DNA of 64,000 nucleotides, taken from NCBI RefSeq assembly GCF_003751305.1, contig NZ_RJKV01000001.1:62001-126000 (forward strand). The letters run 5' to 3'. Positions within the stretch are counted from its first letter, which is position 1. Each line of letters opens with the position of its first letter. The stretch is from Stenotrophomonas rhizophila. GTDB taxonomy: Bacteria; Pseudomonadota; Gammaproteobacteria; Xanthomonadales; Xanthomonadaceae. The position numbers and the translations under genes were made by a program. The notes beneath the pieces are model-generated. The model did not search any database. It saw only the letters and a program-made list of their open reading frames with translations, and was not told where the DNA came from. Below are positions 1 to 8,683 of the stretch, one piece after another.

Positions 1-413
1 TGCTGCTGCACGCGGGTGTGTTTGGAGTCCCGCATGCCCTGGCGTCGTTTGTCGTGGTGGGGCTGTGCCTGCGCGACGTGCTCCATCAATACGGTGGGCC
101 GGGCACGGCGCCAGGCTGGGCAGTGGCATGGTTCGGCACGGCAAGTCTCATCGTCCTGATCTGGCTCATCCTTGCCCGGCGCTGGTGGCAAGGCGGCGCG
201 GGCGCACTTCGGGCGGCGTCACCGATATGGTGGGCTGGCCTGCTGGCCGCGCTCGTGGCAACCGGGATTGCCTGGGCGGGACTGGTGCGGTCGATCTTCC
301 ACATTCATCTGTCCGATGGGCCCGCGCCAGCGGCCGCCCTGCTCGTGATGGCGGGCCTCCCGCTGTTCTCCTGTGCGGCGCACCTGCTGTGGTTGCGCCG
401 GAGGGCCGCCTAG
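1..413 (+). CDS. Partial polytopic membrane protein, C-terminal part
   Basis: The frame is open from the left edge of the window (first full codon at base 3) to the stop ending at 413, so the true start lies outside. About 136 residues are visible. Four hydrophobic stretches are apparent, around ALASFVVVGLCL, GTASLIVLIWLILA, WWAGLLAALVATGIAWAGLV and AAALLVMAGLPLFSCAAHLLWL, and the chain ends in a basic LRRRAA tail. This fits a small inner-membrane protein with its C-terminus in the cytoplasm. I recognise no catalytic motif or family. It is followed by about 110 bp and then nrdR on the same strand. The reading frame and membrane nature are well supported; the function is unknown. Confidence 0.6.
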   Translation, partial: LLHAGVFGVPHALASFVVVGLCLRDVLHQYGGPGTAPGWAVAWFGTASLIVLIWLILARRWWQGGAGALRAASPIWWAGLLAALVATGIAWAGLVRSIFHIHLSDGPAPAAALLVMAGLPLFSCAAHLLWLRRRAA

Positions 414-521
414 ACAGGGCTGGACTCTCCCCCCGTCCATTTGCTGTAGCCGGTCCCTCTCAGGTACCGTTGCGACGCTGCCGTGACCACGGCATGACGT
501 TTTCCCGATGTAAGGCGTTCC

Positions 522-1043
522 ATGTACTGTCCGTTCTGCCAGCATGCCGACACCCGTGTGATCGACTCGCGCGTCTCCGAAGACGGCGCGACGATCCGGC
601 GTCGCCGCGAGTGCGAGGCCTGCAACGAGCGCTTCAGCACCCTGGAAACCATCGAACTGAAACTGCCGGCGATCGTGAAAAGCGACGGCAGCCGCGAGGC
701 CTTCGACGCTCGCAAGGTCCGTAGCGGCTTCGATCGCGCGCTGCAGAAGCGCCCGGTGCCCGAAGACAAGATCGAACTGGCGGTGCGCGCGGTGATGCAG
801 CAGGCGCGGATCTGCGGTGAGCGCGAAATTCCGTCGATCAAGGTCGGCGAGTTCGTGATGAACGAGCTGCGCAAGCTCGATCATGTCGGCTACGTGCGGT
901 TTGCCTCGGTGTACCGCAGCTTCGAAGACGTTGCCGATTTCCGCGAGGAAATCGAGAAGCTGGAGCGCGAGCTGCCGTCCAGCACCGAGCAACTGCAGCT
1001 GCTCGGCGATGTGATCGCGCTGACCAAGAAAAAGAAAGGCTGA
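522..1043 (+). CDS. nrdR: Transcriptional repressor NrdR
   Basis: Zinc-ribbon/ATP-cone repressor of ribonucleotide reductase genes, 173 residues (usual size about 150-175). The N-terminal zinc ribbon has Cys3, Cys6, Cys31 and Cys34 ([17 protein letters not shown] ... [11 protein letters not shown]). The ATP-cone follows at roughly residues 49-139 and senses ATP/dATP, which in this family switches DNA binding at NrdR boxes upstream of nrd operons. The C-terminal tail is basic (TKKKKG). The start is the ATG with an AAGG ribosome site about 8 bases upstream. It lies before ribD, a neighbour arrangement common in proteobacteria. Identification is firm. Confidence 0.95.
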   Translation: MYCPFCQHADTRVIDSRVSEDGATIRRRRECEACNERFSTLETIELKLPAIVKSDGSREAFDARKVRSGFDRALQKRPVPEDKIELAVRAVMQQARICGEREIPSIKVGEFVMNELRKLDHVGYVRFASVYRSFEDVADFREEIEKLERELPSSTEQLQLLGDVIALTKKKKG

Positions 1044-1113
1044 GCCTGCGCCGCATCGCGGCCACCACGGCTGAGCTACCATCGCGGCTGCCTGCCGCCA
1101 GATGCTCACCGCC

Positions 1114-2196
1114 ATGACTGAATTCACTGCTCTCGACCATCAGCACATGGCGCATGCGCTGCGCCTGGCCGAGCGTGCCGCCTATACCGCGCGGCCCAAT
1201 CCGATGGTGGGATGCGTCATCGCACGCGACGAGGTGGTGGTCGGCGAGGGCTGGCACCAGCGTACCGGTGGTGCACACGCGGAAGTCTTCGCGCTGCGCC
1301 AGGCCGGTGAACAGGCACGCGGTGCCACCGCCTACGTCACCCTGGAACCCTGCGCGCACCATGGCCGCACACCGCCGTGTGCATTGGCCCTGATCGACGC
1401 GGGCGTGAGCCGTGTGGTCGCGGCGATGCGCGATCCGTTCCCGAAGGTCGACGGCGGCGGTTTCGTACTGCTGCGCGACGCCGGCATCGAGGTCGCCGAA
1501 GGGTTGATGGCTGCGCAGGCGCGCGAGCTCAACCACGGCTTCCTCTCCCGCATCGAGCGCGGCCGGCCATGGCTGCGGGTGAAGCTCGCGGCCAGTCTGG
1601 ACGGGCGCACCGCGATGGCCGATGGCAGCTCCAAATGGATCACCGGTGCAGCCGCCCGCGAGGACGTGCAGCACTGGCGTGCACGGGCGGGTGCGATTCT
1701 CACCGGCGCGGCCACCGTGCTGGCTGACGATCCGATGTTGACCGTGCGGCTGGGCGAAACCGATGTGCTGCCGCCGTTGCGGGTGGTGCTCGATGCGCGG
1801 CTGCGCTCGCTGGAATGTGCGCGGGTCCGCGAGGGCGGGGCGCCGACCTTGTACGTGCATGACGCCGCGGTCAGCCCGCCGGATGCCGCCGATGCCGAGT
1901 TCGCCAGTGTGTCCAGCCATGACGGTCGGCTGGATCTGGGCGCAGTGCTGGCCCTGCTGGCCGAGCGCGGCATCAATGAAGTGCATACCGAAGCCGGCGC
2001 CACCTTGGCCGGTGCGTTGCTGGCCGGTGGCTGGGTCGACGAACTGCTGCTGTACCAGGCGCCCACGCTGCTCGGCGAGCACGGACTGCCGCTGCTGTCC
2101 GGCCTGGGGATCCACGCGATGGACCAGCAGCGCCGGATGCGCGTGGTGGACAGGCGCCAGGTGGGTGAAGACCTCCGCCTGTTGCTGCGCCCATAA
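1114..2196 (+). CDS. ribD: Bifunctional riboflavin deaminase/reductase RibD
   Basis: Catalyses the second and third steps of riboflavin synthesis: deamination of the pyrimidinone from GTP, then NADPH-dependent reduction of the ribose side chain. From the start used here (about 360 residues) the N-terminal deaminase carries the zinc ligands H55-A-E57 and C80 ... C89 (GGAHAEV; LEPCAHHGRTPPC). The C-terminal reductase domain begins near RPWLRVKLAASLDGRTA and includes SSKWITG and the late GGATLAG-type motif. An in-frame ATG at 1102 would add four residues. I prefer 1114 because it aligns better with the known N-terminus, but neither start has a strong ribosome site. It is not directly behind the FMN riboswitch, so it is probably controlled separately from ribE. 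Confidence 0.95.
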   Translation: MTEFTALDHQHMAHALRLAERAAYTARPNPMVGCVIARDEVVVGEGWHQRTGGAHAEVFALRQAGEQARGATAYVTLEPCAHHGRTPPCALALIDAGVSRVVAAMRDPFPKVDGGGFVLLRDAGIEVAEGLMAAQARELNHGFLSRIERGRPWLRVKLAASLDGRTAMADGSSKWITGAAAREDVQHWRARAGAILTGAATVLADDPMLTVRLGETDVLPPLRVVLDARLRSLECARVREGGAPTLYVHDAAVSPPDAADAEFASVSSHDGRLDLGAVLALLAERGINEVHTEAGATLAGALLAGGWVDELLLYQAPTLLGEHGLPLLSGLGIHAMDQQRRMRVVDRRQVGEDLRLLLRP

Positions 2197-2199
2197 AAA

Positions 2200-2221
2200 A
2201 CGGGCCCCTTGCGGGACCCGT
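2200..2221. terminator. Hairpin after ribD, possible terminator
   Basis: Nine-base arms (2200-2208 and 2213-2221) with one mismatch and a TTGC loop stand directly after the ribD stop codon. Six A residues precede it on the plus strand, so the U-run needed for intrinsic termination would be present only for minus-strand transcripts. On plus it could still act as an mRNA 3' end. Confidence 0.45.
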
Positions 2222-2387
2222 TCGATCATGGCGCGGCGCGGACGCCGCAGCCCGATCAGTAAGCGGAGCATCTGCCCAACGTTCACGGGCAGCGTGCTGA
2301 GCGGCTGAGCTTAACACTTATTTAACTTAAAGCCCCCAGTCAGGGTGCGCTGTTACACTAGCCGGGCCGGTTCGCCGGTACACAAAC

Positions 2388-2526
2388 GTCTTCAGGGCGG
2401 GGTGCGATTCCCCACCGGCGGTAGGTGCGCAAGCACGAGCCCGCGAGCGCTTCCCGGTCACCGGGAGGGTCAGCAGATCCGGTCCGATGCCGGAGCCGAC
2501 GGTATAGTCCGGATGAAAGAAGACGG
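2388..2526 (+). ncRNA. FMN riboswitch (RFN element)
   Basis: The segment carries the hallmark conserved blocks of the FMN aptamer in order: TTCAGGGCGGGGTG, GATTCCCCACCGGCGGTA, AGCCCGCGAGCG, GGTCAGCAGATCCGGT and CGGAGCCGACGGTATAGTCC ending in GGATGAAAGAAGACG. It lies upstream of ribE in the same direction, so FMN should shut down ribE-ribBX. A short GC hairpin and a U-run at 2573-2577 lie between aptamer and start codon, and the weak TTG start of ribE follows closely. Control could therefore be by termination, by blocking translation, or both. Confidence 0.95.
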
Positions 2527-2604
2527 TGCGGCCGGGCCTTGCGCTCGGCGTGCGCCTATATGCCTTGCGGCGTTTTTCGCTCATCTTTCCGCGGAGAACG
2601 TTAC

Positions 2605-3207
2605 TTGTTTACTGGAATCATCGAAGGCGTCGGCCGTCTGGCCGCACGCGACCCCCTTGGCGGCGATGTCCGCTTTACCTTTGACGTGGGCACCCTGCCG
2701 TTCGAGAACGTGCAGTTGGGCGAGAGCATCGCCATCAACGGGGTCTGCCTCACCGTCATCGCTTATGACGCGACGAGCTTCCAGGCCGACGCCTCCACCG
2801 AGACGCTGGGCCTGACCACGCTCGGTCAACTGACCGACGGCGCCGTCATCAATCTTGAACGCGCGATGCGCCCGACCGACCGCCTTGGCGGCCATCTGGT
2901 CAGCGGCCATGTCGATGGCCTCGGCCAGGTGCTGTCGGTACACGACGACGCCCGTGCCCAGCGCTGGCGTTTCGCCGCGCCGACGGCGCTGCTGCGCTAC
3001 ATCGCCAAGAAAGGCTCGATCTGCGTGGACGGGGTCAGCCTGACCGTCAACGACGTGGACGAGCAGGGCTTCGAGGTCGCCCTCATCCCGCACACCGTCG
3101 CCAACACCGCCTTCGCCGCTACTGCCGTGGGCAGTGCCGTCAATCTTGAAATCGATCTGGTCGCCCGTTACGTCGAACGTTTGTTGGGTGCAGGAGCACG
3201 CGCATGA
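2605..3207 (+). CDS. ribE: Riboflavin synthase alpha chain
   Basis: Dismutates two 6,7-dimethyl-8-ribityllumazine molecules into riboflavin plus the pyrimidinedione precursor. The 200 residues form the two tandem lumazine-binding barrels typical of the family. Repeat one starts FTGIIEGVG with INGVCLTV; repeat two starts [11 protein letters not shown] with VDGVSLTVN. No ATG matches the conserved N-terminus. The start is TTG at 2605, giving (M)FTGIIEGVG, with GGAG at 2594-2597 about 7-8 bases upstream. The open frame runs upstream through the riboswitch, so a longer annotation would be wrong. The stop overlaps the next ATG (ATGA), coupling it to ribBX. Confidence 0.94.
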   Translation: MFTGIIEGVGRLAARDPLGGDVRFTFDVGTLPFENVQLGESIAINGVCLTVIAYDATSFQADASTETLGLTTLGQLTDGAVINLERAMRPTDRLGGHLVSGHVDGLGQVLSVHDDARAQRWRFAAPTALLRYIAKKGSICVDGVSLTVNDVDEQGFEVALIPHTVANTAFAATAVGSAVNLEIDLVARYVERLLGAGARA

Positions 3208-4319
3208 ATTTCGCCCCCATTCCCGAGATCCTCGAGGACATCCGCCTCGGCCGCATGGTCGTCATCGTCGATGACGAAGACCGTGAGAACGAAGGCGACC
3301 TGATCATGGCCGCCGAGCTGGTCAAGCCCTCGGACATCAACTTCATGGTCACCCATGGCCGCGGCCTGGTGTGCCTGCCGCTGACCCGCGAACGCGCCGC
3401 CGATCTGGGCCTGGCACCGATGGTGCAGGCCAATACCGCGCAGTTCCAGACCAACTTCACGGTCAGCATCGAGGCCGCTGAAGGCGTCACCACCGGTATC
3501 TCCGCCTATGACCGTGCGCATACCATCCGCACCGCGGTGAAGCCGGACGCCAAGCCGGCCGACCTGCACCAGCCGGGCCACATCTTCCCGCTGATCGCCC
3601 AGCCGGGCGGCGTGCTGACCCGCGCCGGGCATACCGAGGCCGGTGTCGATCTGGCCATGCTGGCGGGCCTGGAGCCGGCCGGCGTGCTGGTGGAGATCCT
3701 CAATCCGGACGGCAGCATGGCGCGCCGTCCGGAGCTGGAAGTGTTCGCCCGCGAGCACGGCCTGAAGATGGGCTCGATCGCCGACCTGATCGCCTACCGC
3801 CTGGCCACTGAAAAGACGGTCGAGCGTGTGGACGAGCGTGAGATCGAGACCGAGTTCGGCCCCTTCACGCTGGTCACCTACCGTGATCGGATCGCCCACG
3901 ACCTGCACTTCGCGCTGGTCCGCGGCACCCCGGACGCCGAGCCGACCCTGGTCCGCGTGCAGGTGGAAAACCCGCTGGCCGATCTACTGCACTGGCGCCG
4001 CGATGATTTCGGCGTGGCCTCCACCGATGCCCTGCGCGCGATCGCCGCCGCCGAGCGCGGGGTGATGGTGGTGCTGTCCGCGCCGCGCGACACCAACAGC
4101 CTGCTGGCCCGCCTGCGCCAGCAGCCGGCCCCGGTCGTGCCGGGCAAGGACAAGGACGTGGGCCAGTGGCGCCGCAACGGGGCCGGGGCGCAGATTCTGT
4201 CGGACCTTGGCCTGGGCAAGCTGCGCGTACTGGGCACCCCCCGCCGCCAGATCGGCCTGGCCGGGTATGGCCTGGAAGTGGTTGAGACGGTGGAGAACAC
4301 GTCCTCGCACGCGCGCTGA
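3204..4319 (+). CDS. ribB: 3,4-dihydroxy-2-butanone-4-phosphate synthase with degenerate GTP cyclohydrolase II-like domain (RibBX type)
   Basis: The N-terminal ~205 residues are a complete DHBP synthase, which converts ribulose 5-phosphate to the four-carbon riboflavin precursor. The acidic metal site [14 protein letters not shown] is near residues 22-35, followed by [16 protein letters not shown] and [10 protein letters not shown]. The C-terminal ~160 residues resemble GTP cyclohydrolase II in position, but they contain no cysteine at all. The zinc motif (C-x2-GD-x8-C-x-C) and the catalytic arginine/tyrosine region are not recognisable. This matches the RibBX variant known in proteobacteria, where the second domain does not hydrolyse GTP, so a separate ribA is expected elsewhere. 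Total length is 371 residues. Translation is coupled to ribE. Confidence 0.93.
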   Translation: MNFAPIPEILEDIRLGRMVVIVDDEDRENEGDLIMAAELVKPSDINFMVTHGRGLVCLPLTRERAADLGLAPMVQANTAQFQTNFTVSIEAAEGVTTGISAYDRAHTIRTAVKPDAKPADLHQPGHIFPLIAQPGGVLTRAGHTEAGVDLAMLAGLEPAGVLVEILNPDGSMARRPELEVFAREHGLKMGSIADLIAYRLATEKTVERVDEREIETEFGPFTLVTYRDRIAHDLHFALVRGTPDAEPTLVRVQVENPLADLLHWRRDDFGVASTDALRAIAAAERGVMVVLSAPRDTNSLLARLRQQPAPVVPGKDKDVGQWRRNGAGAQILSDLGLGKLRVLGTPRRQIGLAGYGLEVVETVENTSSHAR

Positions 4320-4338
4320 CGTCGCGCAGCTTCTCGGT

Positions 4339-4362
4339 AGCCCCCTGACCCAGGGGGCTTTT
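4339..4362 (+). terminator. Rho-independent terminator after ribBX
   Basis: A perfect 8-bp GC stem (4339-4346 with 4352-4359, loop GACCC) is followed directly by four T residues. It ends the riboswitch-controlled ribE-ribBX transcript, so ribH must use its own promoter. Confidence 0.85.
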
Positions 4363-4415
4363 GCACCGGACCCGTCCCCCAACGCGCGGCGACCCGGCTA
4401 CACGCGGCCATGCGC

Positions 4416-4421
4416 TAGAAT
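4416..4421 (+). promoter_or_regulatory. Candidate -10 element of the ribH promoter
   Basis: TAGAAT lies between the ribBX terminator and ribH. A transcript starting about 7 bases downstream would begin within about 10 bases of the ATG at 4435, giving an almost leaderless message, or about 25 bases before the alternative ATG at 4453. No convincing -35 hexamer is seen. Confidence 0.35.
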
Positions 4422-4434
4422 ATTCACCTATTAA

Positions 4435-4920
4435 ATGGACCCCACGCCGAACATGAGCCATTACGAAGGCGACCTCCGTACTCCGGAAAAGGCCCGTTTC
4501 GCCATCCTCGCCAGCCGCTGGAATGCCCGCATCACCGACGTGCTGGTGGCCGGTGCGCGGCAGAGCCTGGCCGGCAACGGGATCGACGAGTCCGCCATCG
4601 ACGTGATCCGCGTGCCCGGCGCATGGGAACTGCCGCTGGTCGCCGCGCGTCTGGCGGCCGCCCATCAGCACGCCGCGATCATCACCCTGGGCTGCGTGAT
4701 CCGCGGCGATACCCGGCATTACGAACATGTGGCCGACCGCTGCGCCGAAGGCCTGATGCGCGTGCAGCTGGACTTCGGCGTGCCGGTGCTCAATGGCGTG
4801 CTGGCGGTGGAACGTGTCGAGGATGCCGAAGCCCGCGCGGGTGGCAGCCACGGCAACAAGGGTGAGGAAGCCGCACTGACGGCGTTGGAAATGGTCAATC
4901 TTCTGGAGCAGCTGCCATGA
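4435..4920 (+). CDS. ribH: 6,7-dimethyl-8-ribityllumazine synthase
   Basis: Condenses the RibD product with 3,4-dihydroxybutanone phosphate to give the lumazine substrate of RibE. It forms icosahedral or pentameric shells in this family. Visible motifs are FAILASRWN near the N-terminus, VPGAWELPL in the middle, [17 protein letters not shown] with the catalytic histidine, and the late [17 protein letters not shown] with [14 protein letters not shown]. Length is 161 residues from the first ATG or 155 from the ATG at 4453 (MSHYEG), which is equally plausible because neither has a clear ribosome site. The stop overlaps nusB by four bases. Confidence 0.95.
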   Translation: MDPTPNMSHYEGDLRTPEKARFAILASRWNARITDVLVAGARQSLAGNGIDESAIDVIRVPGAWELPLVAARLAAAHQHAAIITLGCVIRGDTRHYEHVADRCAEGLMRVQLDFGVPVLNGVLAVERVEDAEARAGGSHGNKGEEAALTALEMVNLLEQLP

Positions 4921-5396
4921 ACAAGTCAAACCAGGGCAAGCCCTCCGGTAAGCCCGTCCGCCGTGATGGCGTCGACCCCGTGCTGCGTTCGCGCGCGCGT
5001 CGTCGTGCCCTGCAGGCGATCTATGCGTGGCAGATCTCCGGTGGCAACGCGCAGAGCGTGATCGCCCAGTTCGCCCACGAACAGGCCCGCGAAATCGCCG
5101 ATCTGGCCTACTTCGAAGCGCTGGTGCATGGCGTGCTCGACAACCGCAAGGATCTGGATGCGGCGCTGGACCCGTACCTGGATCGTGGTATCGAGGAAGT
5201 GGACGCGATCGAACGCGCCGCGCTGCGCGTGGCCGCCTATGAAATGCGCTTCCGCCTGGACGTGCCGTACCGCGTCGTGATCAACGAAGCGATCGAATCG
5301 GCCAAGCGCTTTGGCTCCGAGCATGGCCACACCTACGTCAATGGTGTGCTTGACCGGGCCGCCGTGGAGTGGCGCAAGGTCGAATCGGGTCACTGA
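4917..5396 (+). CDS. nusB: Transcription antitermination protein NusB
   Basis: Small all-helical RNA-binding protein that pairs with NusE (ribosomal protein S10) at boxA to support antitermination of rRNA operons. The 159 residues include the basic N-terminus [19 protein letters not shown], the core helices with [19 protein letters not shown] and the family signature [32 protein letters not shown] lysine-rich 20-residue extension precedes the domain. It starts in the ATGA overlap with ribH and is followed eight bases later by thiL, the usual ribH-nusB-thiL order. Confidence 0.96.
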   Translation: MNKSNQGKPSGKPVRRDGVDPVLRSRARRRALQAIYAWQISGGNAQSVIAQFAHEQAREIADLAYFEALVHGVLDNRKDLDAALDPYLDRGIEEVDAIERAALRVAAYEMRFRLDVPYRVVINEAIESAKRFGSEHGHTYVNGVLDRAAVEWRKVESGH

Positions 5397-5404
5397 TCCG
5401 TCCC

Positions 5405-6379
5405 GTGTCCCTTGCCGAATTCGCTCTGATCGACCGCATCCGTGCGCGCACCACCGCGCGCGCCGACGTCGTGCTCGGCATCGGCGATGACGCCGCGCTG
5501 CTGCAGCCGCGTGCGGGCGAACAGCTGGTGATCACCGCCGATACGCTCAACAGCGGCGTGCATTTCCCGCCCGAAACCCCGGCCTACGACATCGGCTGGA
5601 AAACCCTCGCGGTCAACCTCTCCGATCTCGCGGCCATGGGCGCCCGACCGGCATGGTGCACCTTGGCGCTGTCGCTGCCCACGGCCGACCCGGACTGGAT
5701 CGAAGCCTTCGCCGATGGCTTCTTCGCCCTGGCCGACGAACACGACATCGTGCTGGTGGGCGGCGACACCACGCGCGGGCCGCTGTCACTGTCGGTCACC
5801 GCGATGGGGCAGGTGGCGCCCGGCCAGGCGCTGCGTCGCGATCGTGCCCAGGTAGGGGATGACATCTGGGTCAGTGGCACCCTGGGCGATGCCGCCGGTG
5901 CACTGCGCCTGTGGCAGCAGAACCGCCTGAAAGTGGCGGTGGCCACGCTGCTCAGCGATGACGAAACGCTGCGCGAGCGCCTGCTGCGTCCGATCCCGCG
6001 GGTCACGCTCGGCCTGCGCCTGCGTGCCTACGCGCATGCGGCCGTGGATATCTCCGATGGCCTGCTGTCCGATCTGGGCCACATCGCGGCACGCAGCGGT
6101 GTGCGCGCGGAAGTGGAGGCCGATGCATTGCCGATCTCGTCGGCGCTGCGCGAGCAGCTCGGGCGCGAGGGTGCCCGCGACTGCGCGCTGCGTGGTGGCG
6201 ATGACTACGAGCTGTGCTTCACCGTCGCGCCGTCGCAGCGCGAGGCGATCCATGCCTTGTCGGCGTCACTGGGTTTGCCGCTGACCCGGATCGGCCGGAT
6301 CGTGGAAGGACAGGGCGTGCACTGCGCCGATGCCGACGCCGCCGACGGTGGCTACGAGCACTTCTCCGAACGTCGCTGA
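5405..6379 (+). CDS. thiL: Thiamine-monophosphate kinase
   Basis: Phosphorylates thiamine monophosphate to the cofactor thiamine diphosphate. About 324 residues from a GTG start (SLAEFALIDRIRA), placed eight bases after the nusB stop. A longer open frame into nusB (base 5369) lacks family similarity. Visible motifs are the metal-binding LGIGDDAALL, the substrate region TADTLNSGVHF and NLSDLAAMGARP, VGGDTTRGPLSLSVTAMG, the central AAVDISDGLLSDLGHI and the C-terminal LRGGDDYELCF. These are the five conserved blocks of the PurM-like ThiL fold. It ends six bases before the stop codon of the convergent minus-strand operon, so no intrinsic terminator fits between them. Confidence 0.95.
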   Translation: MSLAEFALIDRIRARTTARADVVLGIGDDAALLQPRAGEQLVITADTLNSGVHFPPETPAYDIGWKTLAVNLSDLAAMGARPAWCTLALSLPTADPDWIEAFADGFFALADEHDIVLVGGDTTRGPLSLSVTAMGQVAPGQALRRDRAQVGDDIWVSGTLGDAAGALRLWQQNRLKVAVATLLSDDETLRERLLRPIPRVTLGLRLRAYAHAAVDISDGLLSDLGHIAARSGVRAEVEADALPISSALREQLGREGARDCALRGGDDYELCFTVAPSQREAIHALSASLGLPLTRIGRIVEGQGVHCADADAADGGYEHFSERR

Positions 6380-6385
6380 CGCCCA

Positions 6386-7774
6386 TCACCCCGGCGGCAG
6401 TACCTTGCCCGGGTTGAGAATCCCGTCCGGATCCAGCGCGGCCTTGATCGCGCGCATCGCCGCCAGCGTGGCCGGGGTGAACGCCTGTGCCATGAAATCG
6501 CGCTTGGCCAGGCCGATGCCGTGTTCGCCGGACAGTGTGCCGCCCAGCGCCAGAGTCAGCGCGAACACGCGCGGCAGCGCCGCATGCGCGCGTGCGTTCT
6601 CGCCGGCATCGTCCGGGTGGTAGAGGATGTTGACGTGCAGGTTGCCGTTGCCGGCATGGCCGAAAGTGACGATCGGCAGATCGAACTCCACCGATAGTGC
6701 CTGCACCCCGGCGACCAGCGCGGGAATGCGGGAGACCGGCACCACCACGTCTTCGTTGATCTTGCCCGGTGCGATGCTGCGCAGCGCCGGTGACAGCGCC
6801 TTGCGCGCGGCCCACAGGGTTTCGCGCGCGCTGCCTTCCATCGCCACATCCAGTGCGATCAGACCGTCGCCTTCGGCGGCCGCCGACAGGGCCTGCAGCA
6901 GGTAGGGCAGGGTATCGTGGTCGCCGTCAGCCTCCACCAGCAGCATCGCGCCGGCCTCGGGTACGTCAGCACCATTGCGACGCAGCAGCGCCAGGCTGCG
7001 CGCATCCATGAATTCCAGGCGCGTGGGCACCACCGGTTGCGCCATCAGCCGCGACACCGCCTGCGCGGCGGCATCCGCATCGCGGTACAGCACGCGCAGC
7101 CCCGCCTGCGTCACCGGCAGCGGGGTCAGCTTCAAGGTCGCTTCCACGATCAGCGCCAGCGTGCCTTCGCTGCCCACCAGCAGATGGGTCAGGTCGTAGC
7201 CGGTGGCGTCCTTGGTGTACGGGCCGCCGCAGGTGATCAGTTCACCGGCGCCGGTGACCGCCACCAGGCCAAGCACGTTGTCGCGGCTGGTGCCGTACTT
7301 CACCGCGCGCGGGCCGCCGGCATTGCAGGCCAGGTTGCCGCCGATGCTGCATATCTCCGCACTGGAGGGGTCCGGCGGCCAGAACAGGCCGTGCGGCATC
7401 AGCGCCTGCTGCAGGTCGCCGTTGAGCACGCCGGGTTCGACCACCGCGCAGCGGTCGCCGGGCTGGATGGCGAGGATGCGGTTCATCCGCGCGAACGAGA
7501 GCACGATGCTGCCTTCGATCGGCACGGCAGCGCCGGTGGTGCCGGTGCCTGCGCCACGCGCGACCAACGCGATGCGGTGTTCGCGGCAGGCGCGGACCAG
7601 GGCGACCACCTGCTCGCGATCGCGCGGGAAGGCGACACCGGCCGGCAGCGTGTGCCGCCACGAGTTGTCCTGCGCATGTGCCTCGAGCGCGCGGTCATCG
7701 GTGCGCCAGCCGTCCTCACCGAGCAGGGCATGCAGGGTGGCAACGAACGCCGTGGGCAGGGCAGGGGTCATCAT
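6386..7774 (-). CDS. FAD-binding 2-hydroxyacid oxidase/dehydrogenase (GlcD / D-lactate dehydrogenase family)
   Basis: A 462-residue VAO-type flavoprotein. The N-terminal PCMH FAD domain shows VAFPRDREQVVALVRACREH, VARGAGTGTTGA (pyrophosphate loop) and PPDPSSAEICSIGGNLACNAGGPRAVKYG, with TGYDLTHLLVGSEGTL following. The C-terminal substrate domain has FGHAGNGNLHVNI and the family signature LGGTLSGEHGIGLAKRDFM, ending DPDGILNPGKVLP. Such enzymes oxidise D-lactate, glycolate or D-2-hydroxyglutarate and pass electrons to quinone or an electron-transfer protein. The substrate cannot be told from sequence. It is last in the minus-strand operon; its ATG overlaps the upstream stop (TGATG). Confidence 0.88.
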   Translation of the reverse strand: MMTPALPTAFVATLHALLGEDGWRTDDRALEAHAQDNSWRHTLPAGVAFPRDREQVVALVRACREHRIALVARGAGTGTTGAAVPIEGSIVLSFARMNRILAIQPGDRCAVVEPGVLNGDLQQALMPHGLFWPPDPSSAEICSIGGNLACNAGGPRAVKYGTSRDNVLGLVAVTGAGELITCGGPYTKDATGYDLTHLLVGSEGTLALIVEATLKLTPLPVTQAGLRVLYRDADAAAQAVSRLMAQPVVPTRLEFMDARSLALLRRNGADVPEAGAMLLVEADGDHDTLPYLLQALSAAAEGDGLIALDVAMEGSARETLWAARKALSPALRSIAPGKINEDVVVPVSRIPALVAGVQALSVEFDLPIVTFGHAGNGNLHVNILYHPDDAGENARAHAALPRVFALTLALGGTLSGEHGIGLAKRDFMAQAFTPATLAAMRAIKAALDPDGILNPGKVLPPG

Positions 7775-8310
7775 CAGGTCCGGGAATCAACAGGGGCACG
7801 TTGGATCGCTCGCCAGCCGACCACAGCCAGCGCCAGTGGCAGCCACACCCAACGCAGTTCGGAAAGGACGGTCGCCATCCCGCGCGCGCTGAAGAACTGC
7901 GGCGCGAAGGGCGAGACGCGGATCGGGCGCCACGGGGCGAAGAAGCGTTCGCCACTCCACGGCCACCACAGCGCGACGCCAAGCCCGCCGGAGGTCAGTG
8001 CATCCAGCAGCGGGTGCGACAGCGCGCACAGGCCGACGAACGCAGCCGCCTGCACCGCCGTGGCGCGCAGGCGCCGGTGCAGCAGCGCGGCGAGCACGGC
8101 CATCAGCGCGGCGAACACCATCGAATGGCTGGCGCCCCGATGGCCGAAGCTGTCGGCGTAGGGAATGTGCAACGCGAAGGCGAGCACGTCCGCATCCGGC
8201 AGCATGGCCGCGACCACACCGGCGGCCAGCAATGGCGTGGAGATGCGGCCGCGATCCGCGGCGCACCACAACGCCAGCGGAATGGCCGCGTGGGTGAAGA
8301 TGGAGGGCAT
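7774..8310 (-). CDS. YdjM/DUF457-type membrane-bound metal-dependent hydrolase
   Basis: The 178 residues begin [15 protein letters not shown]; the histidine near the N-terminus, LPDADVLAF, HRGASHSMVF and LSHPLLDALTSGGLG are the conserved metal-binding positions of the DUF457 (YdjM/LexA-regulated hydrolase) family. Several hydrophobic segments place it in the inner membrane. The biochemical role of the family is not established. The start is fixed by the TGATG overlap with yraN; the open frame upstream of it is yraN sequence in another frame. A second family member lies at 56424-57500. Confidence 0.85.
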   Translation of the reverse strand: MPSIFTHAAIPLALWCAADRGRISTPLLAAGVVAAMLPDADVLAFALHIPYADSFGHRGASHSMVFAALMAVLAALLHRRLRATAVQAAAFVGLCALSHPLLDALTSGGLGVALWWPWSGERFFAPWRPIRVSPFAPQFFSARGMATVLSELRWVWLPLALAVVGWRAIQRAPVDSRT

Positions 8311-8678
8311 CAGCAGTCTTCGAGCCGGAACGCGTCGCGCAGCCAGTTCAGCTGCGGGGGCTCGCCGGCGGCTTCGACGACATCGAAGCGGCACGGCTGC
8401 TCGGCCAGCCAGGGATGCGACTGCAGGAACAGCTGCGCGGCGATCACCAGCTTGCGTCGCTTGCGCCGGTCCACCGAGGCCGCGCCGCCGCCGAAGCGGG
8501 CGTCCGCGCGGTAGCGGACTTCCACGAACACGACGACATCACCGTCGCGCATGATCAGGTCGATCTCACCGCGGCGATAACGCGCATTGGTGGTGACCGG
8601 GCGCAGCCCGGCTTCACGGAGATGGTGCTGCGCGGCCGCTTCCACCGCCGCACCGCGTACCGCGCGCCCGGTGGGCAC
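8310..8678 (-). CDS. yraN: YraN family protein (UPF0102, endonuclease-like)
   Basis: About 122 residues with the restriction-endonuclease-like core typical of Yra[46 protein letters not shown] and the late PCRFDVV. The acidic GEIDLI and FVEVR residues correspond to the PD-(D/E)XK site, although no activity is established for the family. I place the start at the GTG five bases after the lpoA stop, since the family begins just before this point. The longer open frame runs back into the lpoA coding region. It follows lpoA as in Escherichia coli, where yraN lies next to yraM/lpoA. Confidence 0.9.
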   Translation of the reverse strand: MPTGRAVRGAAVEAAAQHHLREAGLRPVTTNARYRRGEIDLIMRDGDVVVFVEVRYRADARFGGGAASVDRRKRRKLVIAAQLFLQSHPWLAEQPCRFDVVEAAGEPPQLNWLRDAFRLEDC

Positions 8679-8683
8679 GTGGC

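Noticed and set aside
2200..2221. Plus-strand rho-independent terminator after ribD
   Set aside because: The hairpin lacks a U-tract on the plus side; the six-base U-run exists only on the minus strand. It is reported only as a possible terminator.
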